Shown in pieces: positions 1 through 5,934 of a stretch of DNA of 7,475 nucleotides. The first letter of the stretch is position 1, and every line of letters starts with the position of its first letter. The position numbers and the translations under genes were made by a program. Source of the DNA: Paracoccaceae bacterium (lineage in GTDB: Bacteria > Pseudomonadota > Alphaproteobacteria > Rhodobacterales > Rhodobacteraceae); NCBI GenBank assembly GCA_009922885.1, contig RFUP01000104.1:1-7475 (forward strand), read 5' to 3'. The notes under the pieces are model-generated. The model saw only the letters and a program-made list of their open reading frames with translations, was not told where the DNA came from and ran no database searches.

Positions 1-131
1 TGCAAGCGTGCCGTCGAGATGCGGCCGCCACGGTGCTGAACGCTATCGCCAAAAACGGTTATGACGAGAGACCAGACGCGCAGGCGGCCTTCGGCGTGGA
101 GAGCATCGATGAGGGGGGCTAATGGATCCAT
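1..131 (-). CDS. paaX: PaaX-family transcriptional regulator, N-terminal part (cut by window edge)
   Basis: The first 43 codons of a minus-strand gene are visible before the window ends. Seen: an N-terminal helix (LIDALHAEGRL, residues 7-17) runs into a winged-helix start, RVWSLVITVFGD (18-29), followed by RGGRISTARL (34-43). Family knowledge: the pattern xSLxxTxFGDxxxxRGGxxxxxxL is typical of the PaaX N-terminal DNA-binding domain. PaaX represses phenylacetate genes and is released by phenylacetyl-CoA. The gene lies 69 bases after the TetR gene on the same strand, inside a paa cluster, which supports the call. The start is uncertain: the ATG at 131 has AGGA only one base upstream, the frame is open back to the paaR stop, and in-frame GTG codons at 146 and 152 are alternatives. 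The effector-binding domain cannot be seen, so a PaaX-like paralogue with another ligand remains possible. Confidence 0.78.
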   Translation of the reverse strand, partial: MDPLAPLIDALHAEGRLRVWSLVITVFGDSVQHRGGRISTARL

Positions 132-145
132 ATCCTGAAGATGCA

Positions 146-162
146 CGAGCACACGGTGCTTG
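146..162. repeat. Short inverted repeat between paaR and paaX
   Basis: AGCAC (148-152) and GTGCT (156-160) are perfect inverted arms around a 3-base loop. One G-T wobble and one further C-G pair extend the stem to seven base pairs. It sits just ahead of the proposed paaX start and has no T-tract on either strand, so it is a poor intrinsic terminator. It could be a small mRNA hairpin, an operator half-site pair, or chance. Confidence 0.3.
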
Positions 163-200
163 CAAGGGCCACCGAGTTTGGAAGACTTGTTAGGAAGGGA

Positions 201-779
201 TTACTCGGAGCGGATCCGGTTCAATCCGCCCATCACGAAATCAGCTGCCATTGAGGCGTATTCACTTCTGGTCATGCCCTTACCCGGGCGATGCCACATG
301 TAAACCCAGTTGAGAATCCCGAAGATTGTCATGACAGCCGCACGCAGCTTGTCCGGCGTGAGTTCTGGGGCCACTTCGGCCACGGCTTCGGACATCATGG
401 CAACCAAGCGACGCTGTGCGGCCAATAGAGGCACCTGCTTCTCTTCGGGCAGCAGCTTAAGCGCATCGAGTTGGAGTTTGTGTTCGGGATCGGCATCCTC
501 ATAGGCAGCCAGAATGGCGGCAATTAGCCCGGGAAGCCCTTTTGAGCGCGCTGCTTGAGCGGCCTCTAGCAACTCGGTGAAGTGATCATCGAATATGTCG
601 AAGAGCAGGTCCTCTTTCGATGGCCAGTAGTGGTAAATCAATGCCTTGGAGACACCAAGCTGGCGGGCGGCCCCTGACATAGACGCGCGGTCGAAGCCGT
701 TCGCTGCGAAATACCTCGCAGCGCCCTTCCGAAGAGTGGTTTTCTTTTCGTCATGGTCGCGTGCGAGGCCTCGTGCCAT
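201..779 (-). CDS. paaR: TetR/AcrR-family regulator, PaaR-like
   Basis: This is a 192-residue protein, the normal size for a TetR repressor. The N-terminal helix-turn-helix covers about residues 14-60. Its recognition part SKALIYHYWPSKEDLL (44-59) is the classic TetR signature with the YHYWPSKEDL turn. The rest is helical, as expected for a ligand-binding dimerisation domain. Family knowledge: TetR-type PaaR proteins repress phenylacetate genes in several bacteria and respond to phenylacetyl-CoA. Here the gene is last in the paaI-thiolase-paaK run. Its ATG shares one base with the paaK stop (TGATG) and it has an AAGGA ribosome site six bases upstream, so it is probably translationally coupled to paaK and autoregulated. 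The likely target is the inverted repeat at 3792-3806. The TetR family is certain; the ligand and the PaaR name are inferred from context. Confidence 0.88.
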   Translation of the reverse strand: MARGLARDHDEKKTTLRKGAARYFAANGFDRASMSGAARQLGVSKALIYHYWPSKEDLLFDIFDDHFTELLEAAQAARSKGLPGLIAAILAAYEDADPEHKLQLDALKLLPEEKQVPLLAAQRRLVAMMSEAVAEVAPELTPDKLRAAVMTIFGILNWVYMWHRPGKGMTRSEYASMAADFVMGGLNRIRSE

Positions 780-2092
780 CAGTTTTCCTTCGGGCGTTTA
801 TCCACGATACGAACGGCTTTACCTTGGCTGCGCTCAACCTTTCCAGTGTCTAACACGTCTACTTTCACGCTGACGCCGATCGTTTGCTTGATCCGGCTGG
901 CAAGCGACTTTCCTGCTGCAATGCGCCGATCCGGATCGTTGATGCCGATGGCCGCTTCCGTCAAGATGCGCATCTCGTCCATGCGGCCAGTGCGAGACAG
1001 TTCGATCTGGAAATGAGGTGCGAGATCGAAGACTTGCATGAGTTGCTCTTCGATTTGGGTTGGAAACACGTTCACCCCGCGCAGGATGATCATGTCGTCA
1101 GAGCGGCCTGTGATTTTCTCCATGCGCCGCATCGAGCGGGCGGTTCCGGGGAGAAGGCGCGTAAGGTCGCGGGTGCGGTAACGGATAACCGGGAAGGCTT
1201 CCTTGGTGAGGGAGGTGAACACCAGTTCGCCCATCTCGCCATCCGGTAGGACTTCGCCTGTAATAGGGTCGATGATTTCCGGATAGAAATGATCTTCCCA
1301 GATATGCAGGCCGTCTTTGGTTTCGACGCATTCATTGGCGACACCCGGCCCCATGACTTCGGAGAGGCCATAGATATCGACCGCGTGCATGTCGAATGCG
1401 TTTTCAATTTCGCGGCGCATCGCATTGGTCCAGGGTTCGGCGCCGAAGATGCCGACTTTGAGCGAACAGGCGCGGGGGTCGAGACCTTGTGCCTTGAATT
1501 CATCGAGGATGGAGAGCGCGTAGGAGGGGGTGACCGTGATGCCGTCCGGTTTGAAATCCTCGATCAATCGGACTTGGCGCGGGGTCATGCCGCCAGAAAT
1601 CGGCACGGTGGTCAGGCCCAGAGTGTCTGCGCCTAGATGGATGCCGAGACCGCCAGTGAAAAGGCCGTAGCCGTAGGCGTTGTGAAGGATGTCGCCGGCG
1701 CGCAGGCCAGAAGCCCGGAGGCTACGTGCAACGACTTGCCCCCAGTTGGCGAGGTCGTTTTCCGTGTAGCCCACGACGGTCGGTTGCCCGGTTGTGCCGG
1801 AGGACGCATGGATGCGTTTCACCTGCGCGCGAGGCACAGCGAACATGCCGAACGGGTAATTGGCGCGGAGGTCCTGCTTCGTTGTGAAAGGGAACTTCGA
1901 CAGGTCGGCGAGGGATTTGAGATCGTCCGGATGCACGCCTTTGGCGTCGAAGGCAGCTTTGTAATGCGGCACGTTTTCATAGGCGTGCTTCAGTGACCAT
2001 TTCATCCGTTCGAGTTGAAGCGCCGCGATTTCATCCCGGCTTGCGAGTTCGATGGATTCGAGATCGCCTTTTTTCGGGGAGAGATCTTTCAT
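779..2092 (-). CDS. paaK: Phenylacetate-CoA ligase
   Basis: PaaK is a cytoplasmic adenylate-forming enzyme that converts phenylacetate, ATP and CoA to phenylacetyl-CoA, the first step of the pathway. The protein has 437 residues, the usual length. Motifs in order: the ATP-binding loop HASSGTTGQPT (95-105), YGLSEVMGPG (241-250), YRTRD (305-309), KITGRSDDMIILRGVNVFP (326-344) at the hinge to the mobile C-terminal domain, and RSQGKAVRIVD (421-431), whose Lys425 is the expected catalytic lysine of that domain. The start at 2092 is chosen over an upstream one at 2140. From 2092 the protein begins MKDLSPKK, a GGAGG lies seven bases upstream, and the ATG shares one base with the thiolase stop. The upstream extension would be an Arg-rich 16-residue tail overlapping the thiolase gene. 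An aryl-acetate ligase for a substituted phenylacetate cannot be excluded, but the neighbours favour phenylacetate. Confidence 0.95.
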   Translation of the reverse strand: MKDLSPKKGDLESIELASRDEIAALQLERMKWSLKHAYENVPHYKAAFDAKGVHPDDLKSLADLSKFPFTTKQDLRANYPFGMFAVPRAQVKRIHASSGTTGQPTVVGYTENDLANWGQVVARSLRASGLRAGDILHNAYGYGLFTGGLGIHLGADTLGLTTVPISGGMTPRQVRLIEDFKPDGITVTPSYALSILDEFKAQGLDPRACSLKVGIFGAEPWTNAMRREIENAFDMHAVDIYGLSEVMGPGVANECVETKDGLHIWEDHFYPEIIDPITGEVLPDGEMGELVFTSLTKEAFPVIRYRTRDLTRLLPGTARSMRRMEKITGRSDDMIILRGVNVFPTQIEEQLMQVFDLAPHFQIELSRTGRMDEMRILTEAAIGINDPDRRIAAGKSLASRIKQTIGVSVKVDVLDTGKVERSQGKAVRIVDKRPKEN

Positions 2093-3282
2093 CACACAGC
2101 CTCCATCATTAGAGCGATGCCTTGGCCTACGCCGATGCACATTGAGCAGATAGCCCGTTTGCCGCCCATGTCTTCGAGCGACAGGGACGCCGAGATAGCA
2201 AGGCGCGCGCCGGACATGCCGAGCGGGTGGCCAAGAGCAATCGCGCCGCCGTGCGGATTGACGTGGTCGGCGTCATCCGGAAGCCCGAGTTGGCGCAGCG
2301 AGGCAAGCGCTTGCGCGGCGAAGGCCTCGTTGACTTCGAGCATATCAATGTCCGAAATCTTCAGGCCGTGGCGATCCAACAGGGCTTGTGTGGCCGGAGC
2401 AGGGCCAATGCCCATGATGCGGGGTGGAACACCCACGGTGGCCATAGAAACGATGCGGGCCCGAGGCGTGAGGCCGTATTTTTTGACTGCTTCAGCCGAC
2501 GCAATGAACACCGCTGCCGCCCCGTCGTTCACGCCCGAGGCGTTCCCGGCGGTCACAGAGCCGCCTTGCCGGAAAGGCGTGGGCAGCGAGGCCAGCTTTT
2601 CCAAAGTGGTGGCGCGGGGGTGCTCGTCTGTGTCGACGCGGATCGGATCGCCTTTGCGCTGAGGAATCAACACAGGGGAGATTTCGCGAGCCAGTCGGCC
2701 GGACGCGATGGCAGCAGTGGCGCGGGTTTGAGAGCGCAGCGCGAATGTGTCCTGATCCTCGCGGGAAATACCGAAGTCGGCGGCAACGTTTTCTGCAGTT
2801 TCGGGCATTGAGTCGGTCCCGAATGCCTTGTGCATCGCCTTGTTGACGAAACGCCAGCCAATCGTGGTGTCATAGATTTCTGCCGCGCGGGAGAAGGCGT
2901 TGTCGGCTTTGCCCATCACAAAAGGCGCGCGCGACATAGATTCCACGCCACCTGCGAGAATGAGATCGGCCTCACCGGCCTTTACGGCGCGTGCAGCCGA
3001 GCCAATCGCATCGAGGCCTGACCCACAAAGGCGGTTTATCGTGGCACCGGGAACGCCTTCGCCGAGGCCTGCTAGCAAGACGGCCATTCGGGCGACGTTG
3101 CGGTTGTCTTCACCTGCCTGGTTGGCGCATCCCATCAGGGCTTCATCGATTTTGAGGTCGCGCCCTGCAACGAGATCGCGAATGACGCCAGCAAGCAAAT
3201 CGTCGGGGCGTACGCTGGAGAGCGAGCCCGCATAGCGGCCGATGGGCGTTCTCAGGCCCTCGCAGATATAGGCTTCTCTCAT
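2092..3282 (-). CDS. paaJ: 3-oxoadipyl-CoA / 3-oxo-5,6-dehydrosuberyl-CoA thiolase
   Basis: This is a 396-residue degradative thiolase of the PaaJ/PcaF type. It cleaves the C8 3-oxoacyl-CoA made after ring opening to a C6 acyl-CoA plus acetyl-CoA, and later 3-oxoadipyl-CoA to succinyl-CoA plus acetyl-CoA. Seen: nucleophilic Cys86 in NRLCGSG (83-89), AGGVESMSRAP (110-120), TTIGWRFVN (139-147) and DSMPETAENVA (157-167), which are typical of this subfamily, NEAFA (318-322), His352 in GGAIALGHPLG (345-355), and the second active-site Cys382 in CSMCIGVGQG (379-388). The start ATG has a GGGAG ribosome site six bases upstream, in the 12-base gap after paaI. The stop overlaps the paaK start. The same fold serves as PcaF in the protocatechuate branch, and sequence alone does not separate the two. 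Position between paaI and paaK favours PaaJ, though the enzyme may serve both routes. Confidence 0.93.
   Translation of the reverse strand: MREAYICEGLRTPIGRYAGSLSSVRPDDLLAGVIRDLVAGRDLKIDEALMGCANQAGEDNRNVARMAVLLAGLGEGVPGATINRLCGSGLDAIGSAARAVKAGEADLILAGGVESMSRAPFVMGKADNAFSRAAEIYDTTIGWRFVNKAMHKAFGTDSMPETAENVAADFGISREDQDTFALRSQTRATAAIASGRLAREISPVLIPQRKGDPIRVDTDEHPRATTLEKLASLPTPFRQGGSVTAGNASGVNDGAAAVFIASAEAVKKYGLTPRARIVSMATVGVPPRIMGIGPAPATQALLDRHGLKISDIDMLEVNEAFAAQALASLRQLGLPDDADHVNPHGGAIALGHPLGMSGARLAISASLSLEDMGGKRAICSMCIGVGQGIALMMEAV
2100..2104 (-). promoter_or_regulatory. Ribosome binding site of paaK
   Basis: A GGAGG on the minus strand lies seven bases before the ATG at 2092, inside the last codons of the thiolase gene. 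It decides the paaK start in favour of 2092 over 2140. Confidence 0.75.
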
Positions 3283-3294
3283 GTCTTGCTCCCG

Positions 3295-3723
3295 TTATTC
3301 TTCGCTAAAGTGTTGGCCTTTGATGCTACGGCTTAATCCGCGGAAGAGCGCGACCTTGCGTCCGTCTTCGCCCGTAACAGTGACGTCATAGATGCCTGAG
3401 CGGCCTGCAAGGTGCTGTTCCTCGGCAACTGCTGTGAGCAATTCGCCTTCCTTGCCTGGAGACAGGAAAATGATGGTGTTTTCTTGGGCAACAACGAGCT
3501 GGTTGTAGCTGTTGCATGCGAATGCGAAGGCGCTGTCGGCCAAGAGAAAGATGAAGCCGCCGTGGCACATTTTGTGCCCGTTCAAATGGTCGGGACGGAC
3601 ACGCATGGTCATGGTGGCGCGCCCTGGCGCGATGGAAACGATTTCCATTCCAAGCGCTTGCGTGGCCGCATCTTGGGCCCACATCGCTTCGGCAGACCGC
3701 TTTGCGCGTTCTTCTGGTGTCAT
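3295..3723 (-). CDS. paaI: Hotdog-fold acyl-CoA thioesterase PaaI
   Basis: PaaI is a small cytoplasmic thioesterase that hydrolyses hydroxylated phenylacetyl-CoA and related thioesters. It is thought to rescue CoA from dead-end products of the epoxide pathway. The protein has 142 residues, the family's normal length. Seen: the hotdog signature with HLNGHKMCHGGFIFLLADSA (46-65), that is Asn48, His54-Gly-Gly and the catalytic Asp63, followed by FAFACNSYN (66-74), which closely follows PaaI proteins. An N-terminal helix (residues 4-16, SAEAMWAQD region) precedes the hotdog core. A strong GAGGGAGG ribosome site sits just before the ATG. This is the first gene of the minus-strand unit, so its promoter must lie in the divergent region before paaZ. 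Residue-level agreement with PaaI plus the context makes the call firm; true substrates are inferred from the family. Confidence 0.92.
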   Translation of the reverse strand: MTPEERAKRSAEAMWAQDAATQALGMEIVSIAPGRATMTMRVRPDHLNGHKMCHGGFIFLLADSAFAFACNSYNQLVVAQENTIIFLSPGKEGELLTAVAEEQHLAGRSGIYDVTVTGEDGRKVALFRGLSRSIKGQHFSEE

Positions 3724-3791
3724 CTTCCCTCCCTCGCCCTAAGGCGCAGGCCCTCTCCCTGGAACCTGTGATGTGGCAGTTGCAGCACAAA

Positions 3792-3806
3792 ACCGACCGA
3801 ACGGTC
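3792..3806. promoter_or_regulatory. Putative PaaR (TetR-type) operator
   Basis: The sequence ACCGACCGAACGGTC contains the perfect 5-base arms GACCG and CGGTC around AA (3795-3806). It also reads as ACCG-NN-CG-NN-CGGT (3792-3805), which as I recall is the core of the motif reported for the TetR-type PaaR of Corynebacterium glutamicum. It overlaps the best -35 candidate for the paaI direction and lies upstream of the paaZ candidate promoter, so a bound repressor could shut both. Which regulator binds here, the TetR protein or PaaX, is inferred; the short palindrome suits a TetR dimer. Confidence 0.62.
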
Positions 3807-3855
3807 AAGAGTGTTGCATTGGTTTCGACGTTCAGTCATCTTTCCCGCAAGTCTG

Positions 3856-3860
3856 GGAGG
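3856..3860 (+). promoter_or_regulatory. Ribosome binding site of paaZ
   Basis: GGAGG stands eight bases before the ATG at 3869. It fixes the paaZ start there and rules against a GTG at 3773, which would add 32 residues and place the operator inside the coding region. Confidence 0.8.
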
Positions 3861-3868
3861 AGAGAACC

Positions 3869-5896
3869 ATGTTGGTATCTGAAAGCCATATCGCAGGGCG
3901 CTGGGTTGTTGCGGGAGCAGCGGCGAATGAAATTGTCGGCCCAGTCACCGGGAAGCCCATTGCAAGGGCGATGAATGGCGGTTGGGATGTGCAAGCGGCC
4001 CTCGATCATGCACGCAATGTTGGTGGCCCAGCGCTGCGGGCCATGGGGTTCCATGATCGCGCCCGGATGTTGAAGGCACTTGCCGCTTATCTGGGAGCGC
4101 GCAAAGCCGAGCTATTTTCCGTTAACCCTCTCACCGGAGCTACGCTGAGAGATGGCCGGGTCGATATTGAAGGTGGCATTGGAACTTTGATGGTTTACGC
4201 CGCCAAAGGACGTCGTGAATTGCCGGATGGAAAAGTCTGGATCGACGGGGCGGTTGAATCATTCGGGCGGACAGGTGCTTTCGGCGGACAGCATATCGCG
4301 CTGCCGCTCCAAGGCGTTGCGTTGCACATAAATGCATTCAATTTTCCGGTTTGGGGGATGTTGGAGAAGTTGGCGCCGACGCTCTTGGCGGGTGTTCCTG
4401 CGATCATCAAACCTGCAACGCAAACCTGCTATCTGACCCACCTTTGCTACAAGATGATGGTTGAATCGGGTCTGTTGCCGGATGGGGCAGTGCAGCTGGT
4501 GATCGGGTCAGTTGGTGACATGCTGGATCGTCTGGGGCCGCAGGATGTGGTCAGTTTTACAGGCTCAGCTGATACGGCGCTCAAACTTCGGGCGAACGCG
4601 AACCTCCTTCGGAATTCGACGCGGTTCTCCGCCGAGCAGGACAGTTTGAATGCGGCTATCCTCGGGCCAGATGCTGCTTTGGGGTCGCCGGAATTCGATC
4701 TGTTCATCAAGGAGGCTGTGCAGGAAATCACGACGAAAGCGGGCCAGAAATGCACTGCGATGCGCCGTCTGATCGTGCCGCAGGGTTTGATTGGCGATGT
4801 TGGCGAAGCGCTTACGGCCAAGCTGGCGGCTATTTCGCCTGCCGACCCGGCGGATGAAAGGGCACGCCTTGGCGCGTTGGCGTCGCATTCCCAGAAAGCG
4901 GATGTATTGGCCAAGCTCGCTCAATTACGGGCTGAGGCTCGGTTGATCCAGGGTGATCCGGAGACTTTCGATGTGCAGGATGGTGACCCTAATCAGGCCT
5001 TTCTTCCTGCAATGCTACTGCAATGCGATGATCCGGACGCGGCGAAGGCGGTGCACGAGGTTGAGGCGTTCGGGCCTGTTTCCACGTTGATGCCCTATCG
5101 TGATGTGGCCCATGCGGCGTCATTGGCCAATCGTGGCGGCGGGTCGCTCGTTGCTTCTCTTTTCACTCATGACGCTGAAATTGCGCGAGATATGGTTCTT
5201 GAGAGCGCTGCACATCATGGCCGCCTTTACATTATGGACCGGGATGCGGCTGCAGAAGCAACCGGTCATGGCGCGCCGATGCCGCATATGGTGCATGGCG
5301 GGCCGGGGCGTGCGGGTGGTGGAGAAGAGTTGGGCGGTATCCGCGCTGTTTTGCATTACATGCAGCGCACGGCGGTTCAGGGAAGCCCACGAACGCTTTC
5401 CAAAATTACCGGTACGTGGCTTCGCGGTGCGCCTGAAAGCGCAGGCCTGCAGCATCCGTTCCAGCGCACGTTCGACGAGCTTGAGATCGGAGAGACCATC
5501 CGCACCCCTGCGCGGACGATTTCTTTGGAAGATATCGAGCATTTCGCCCATTTCACGGGGGATACCTTCTATGCCCATATGGATGAGGAGGCTGCGAAGG
5601 CGAACCCGTTCTTCCCGGGGCGGGTGGCGCATGGCTATCTGCTTTTGAGTTTTGCGGCGGGCTTGTTCGTGCAACCGGATCCGGGGCCTGTTCTGGCTAA
5701 TACAGGTTTGAACGGGTTGTCCTTCCAGAAGCCTGTTTCGCCCGGAGATTCGATTTCGGTCCAGCTGACGGTTTGCAGGAAGACGCGCCGCACCGAGAGC
5801 TATGGCGAAGTTGCCTGGACTGTGGTGCTGCGCAATCAGGATGGCGATCAGGTGGCCGAATATGAGTTGCTAACCATGGTGTCTTACGCGCGCTGA
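3869..5896 (+). CDS. paaZ: Bifunctional PaaZ: oxepin-CoA hydrolase / 3-oxo-5,6-dehydrosuberyl-CoA semialdehyde dehydrogenase
   Basis: PaaZ opens the oxepin-CoA ring with its C-terminal hydratase domain and oxidises the unstable aldehyde with its N-terminal dehydrogenase domain, using NADP+ in characterised homologues. The protein has 675 residues, close to the E. coli enzyme. The aldehyde dehydrogenase domain spans about 1-515: INAFNFPVW (154-162) with Asn158, KPATQT (181-186), FTGSA (230-234), Glu256 in FSAEQDSLN and nucleophile Cys295 in KAGQKCTAMRR. These two numbers coincide with those known for E. coli PaaZ. The MaoC-like hotdog hydratase follows at about 528-675, with Asp565 and His570 in FTGDTFYAHMDE (562-573) and FFPGRVAHGY (581-590). 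Both active sites look intact. The gene diverges from the paaI unit and shares its control region. It ends ten bases from a convergent imuB-like gene. The identification is very secure. Confidence 0.97.
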   Translation: MLVSESHIAGRWVVAGAAANEIVGPVTGKPIARAMNGGWDVQAALDHARNVGGPALRAMGFHDRARMLKALAAYLGARKAELFSVNPLTGATLRDGRVDIEGGIGTLMVYAAKGRRELPDGKVWIDGAVESFGRTGAFGGQHIALPLQGVALHINAFNFPVWGMLEKLAPTLLAGVPAIIKPATQTCYLTHLCYKMMVESGLLPDGAVQLVIGSVGDMLDRLGPQDVVSFTGSADTALKLRANANLLRNSTRFSAEQDSLNAAILGPDAALGSPEFDLFIKEAVQEITTKAGQKCTAMRRLIVPQGLIGDVGEALTAKLAAISPADPADERARLGALASHSQKADVLAKLAQLRAEARLIQGDPETFDVQDGDPNQAFLPAMLLQCDDPDAAKAVHEVEAFGPVSTLMPYRDVAHAASLANRGGGSLVASLFTHDAEIARDMVLESAAHHGRLYIMDRDAAAEATGHGAPMPHMVHGGPGRAGGGEELGGIRAVLHYMQRTAVQGSPRTLSKITGTWLRGAPESAGLQHPFQRTFDELEIGETIRTPARTISLEDIEHFAHFTGDTFYAHMDEEAAKANPFFPGRVAHGYLLLSFAAGLFVQPDPGPVLANTGLNGLSFQKPVSPGDSISVQLTVCRKTRRTESYGEVAWTVVLRNQDGDQVAEYELLTMVSYAR

Positions 5897-5934
5897 GTGG
5901 TTTGCGTCACTGGAAACAGCCAGAGCAAAACCAC
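5897..5934. terminator. Hairpin between converging paaZ and imuB, possible bidirectional terminator
   Basis: The arm GTGGTTTGC (5897-5905) pairs with GCAAAACCAC (5925-5934) with one bulged A. Inside it, CTGG (5910-5913) pairs with CCAG (5920-5923) around a six-base loop. It starts directly after the paaZ stop and includes the last codons of imuB, the usual place for a shared terminator. No T-tract follows on either strand, so termination is plausible but not certain. Confidence 0.45.

Larger units (their letters stand above)
3724..3868. promoter_or_regulatory. Divergent paaI/paaZ control region
   Basis: These 145 bases separate the start codons of paaI (minus) and paaZ (plus) and must contain both promoters. 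A TTGACC at 3808-3803 on the minus strand is a good -35 match and overlaps the inverted repeat, but the -10 that should follow (near 3785-3779) is weak. On the plus strand, TTGCAT (3814-3819) with a poor -10 CATCTT (3837-3842) is a possible paaZ promoter. The region is more A/T-rich and less coding-like around 3780-3840. Promoter positions are tentative; the region's role follows from gene orientation. Confidence 0.6.

Noticed and set aside
3..193. Plus-strand open frames ending at 122 and a 23-codon frame starting at 122 with a TAATG overlap
   Set aside because: They lie opposite the PaaX start and the paaR-paaX gap. Their products show no recognisable motif, while the minus strand gives a clear PaaX N-terminus.
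2093..2140. A 16-residue N-terminal extension of PaaK
   Set aside because: It overlaps the thiolase C-terminus, is Arg-rich and unlike PaaK, and the GGAGG site fits the ATG at 2092.
3773..3868. A 32-residue N-terminal extension of PaaZ from a GTG
   Set aside because: It would cover the operator and promoter region, has no ribosome site, and with the later start the residue numbers match E. coli PaaZ exactly (Glu256, Cys295).
4447..5674. Long alternate-frame open frames inside paaZ (minus 4447-4914, plus 5100-5648, minus 5120-5674)
   Set aside because: Products are Arg/Ser/Pro-rich with no domain pattern, and they lie within the strongly conserved PaaZ frame.
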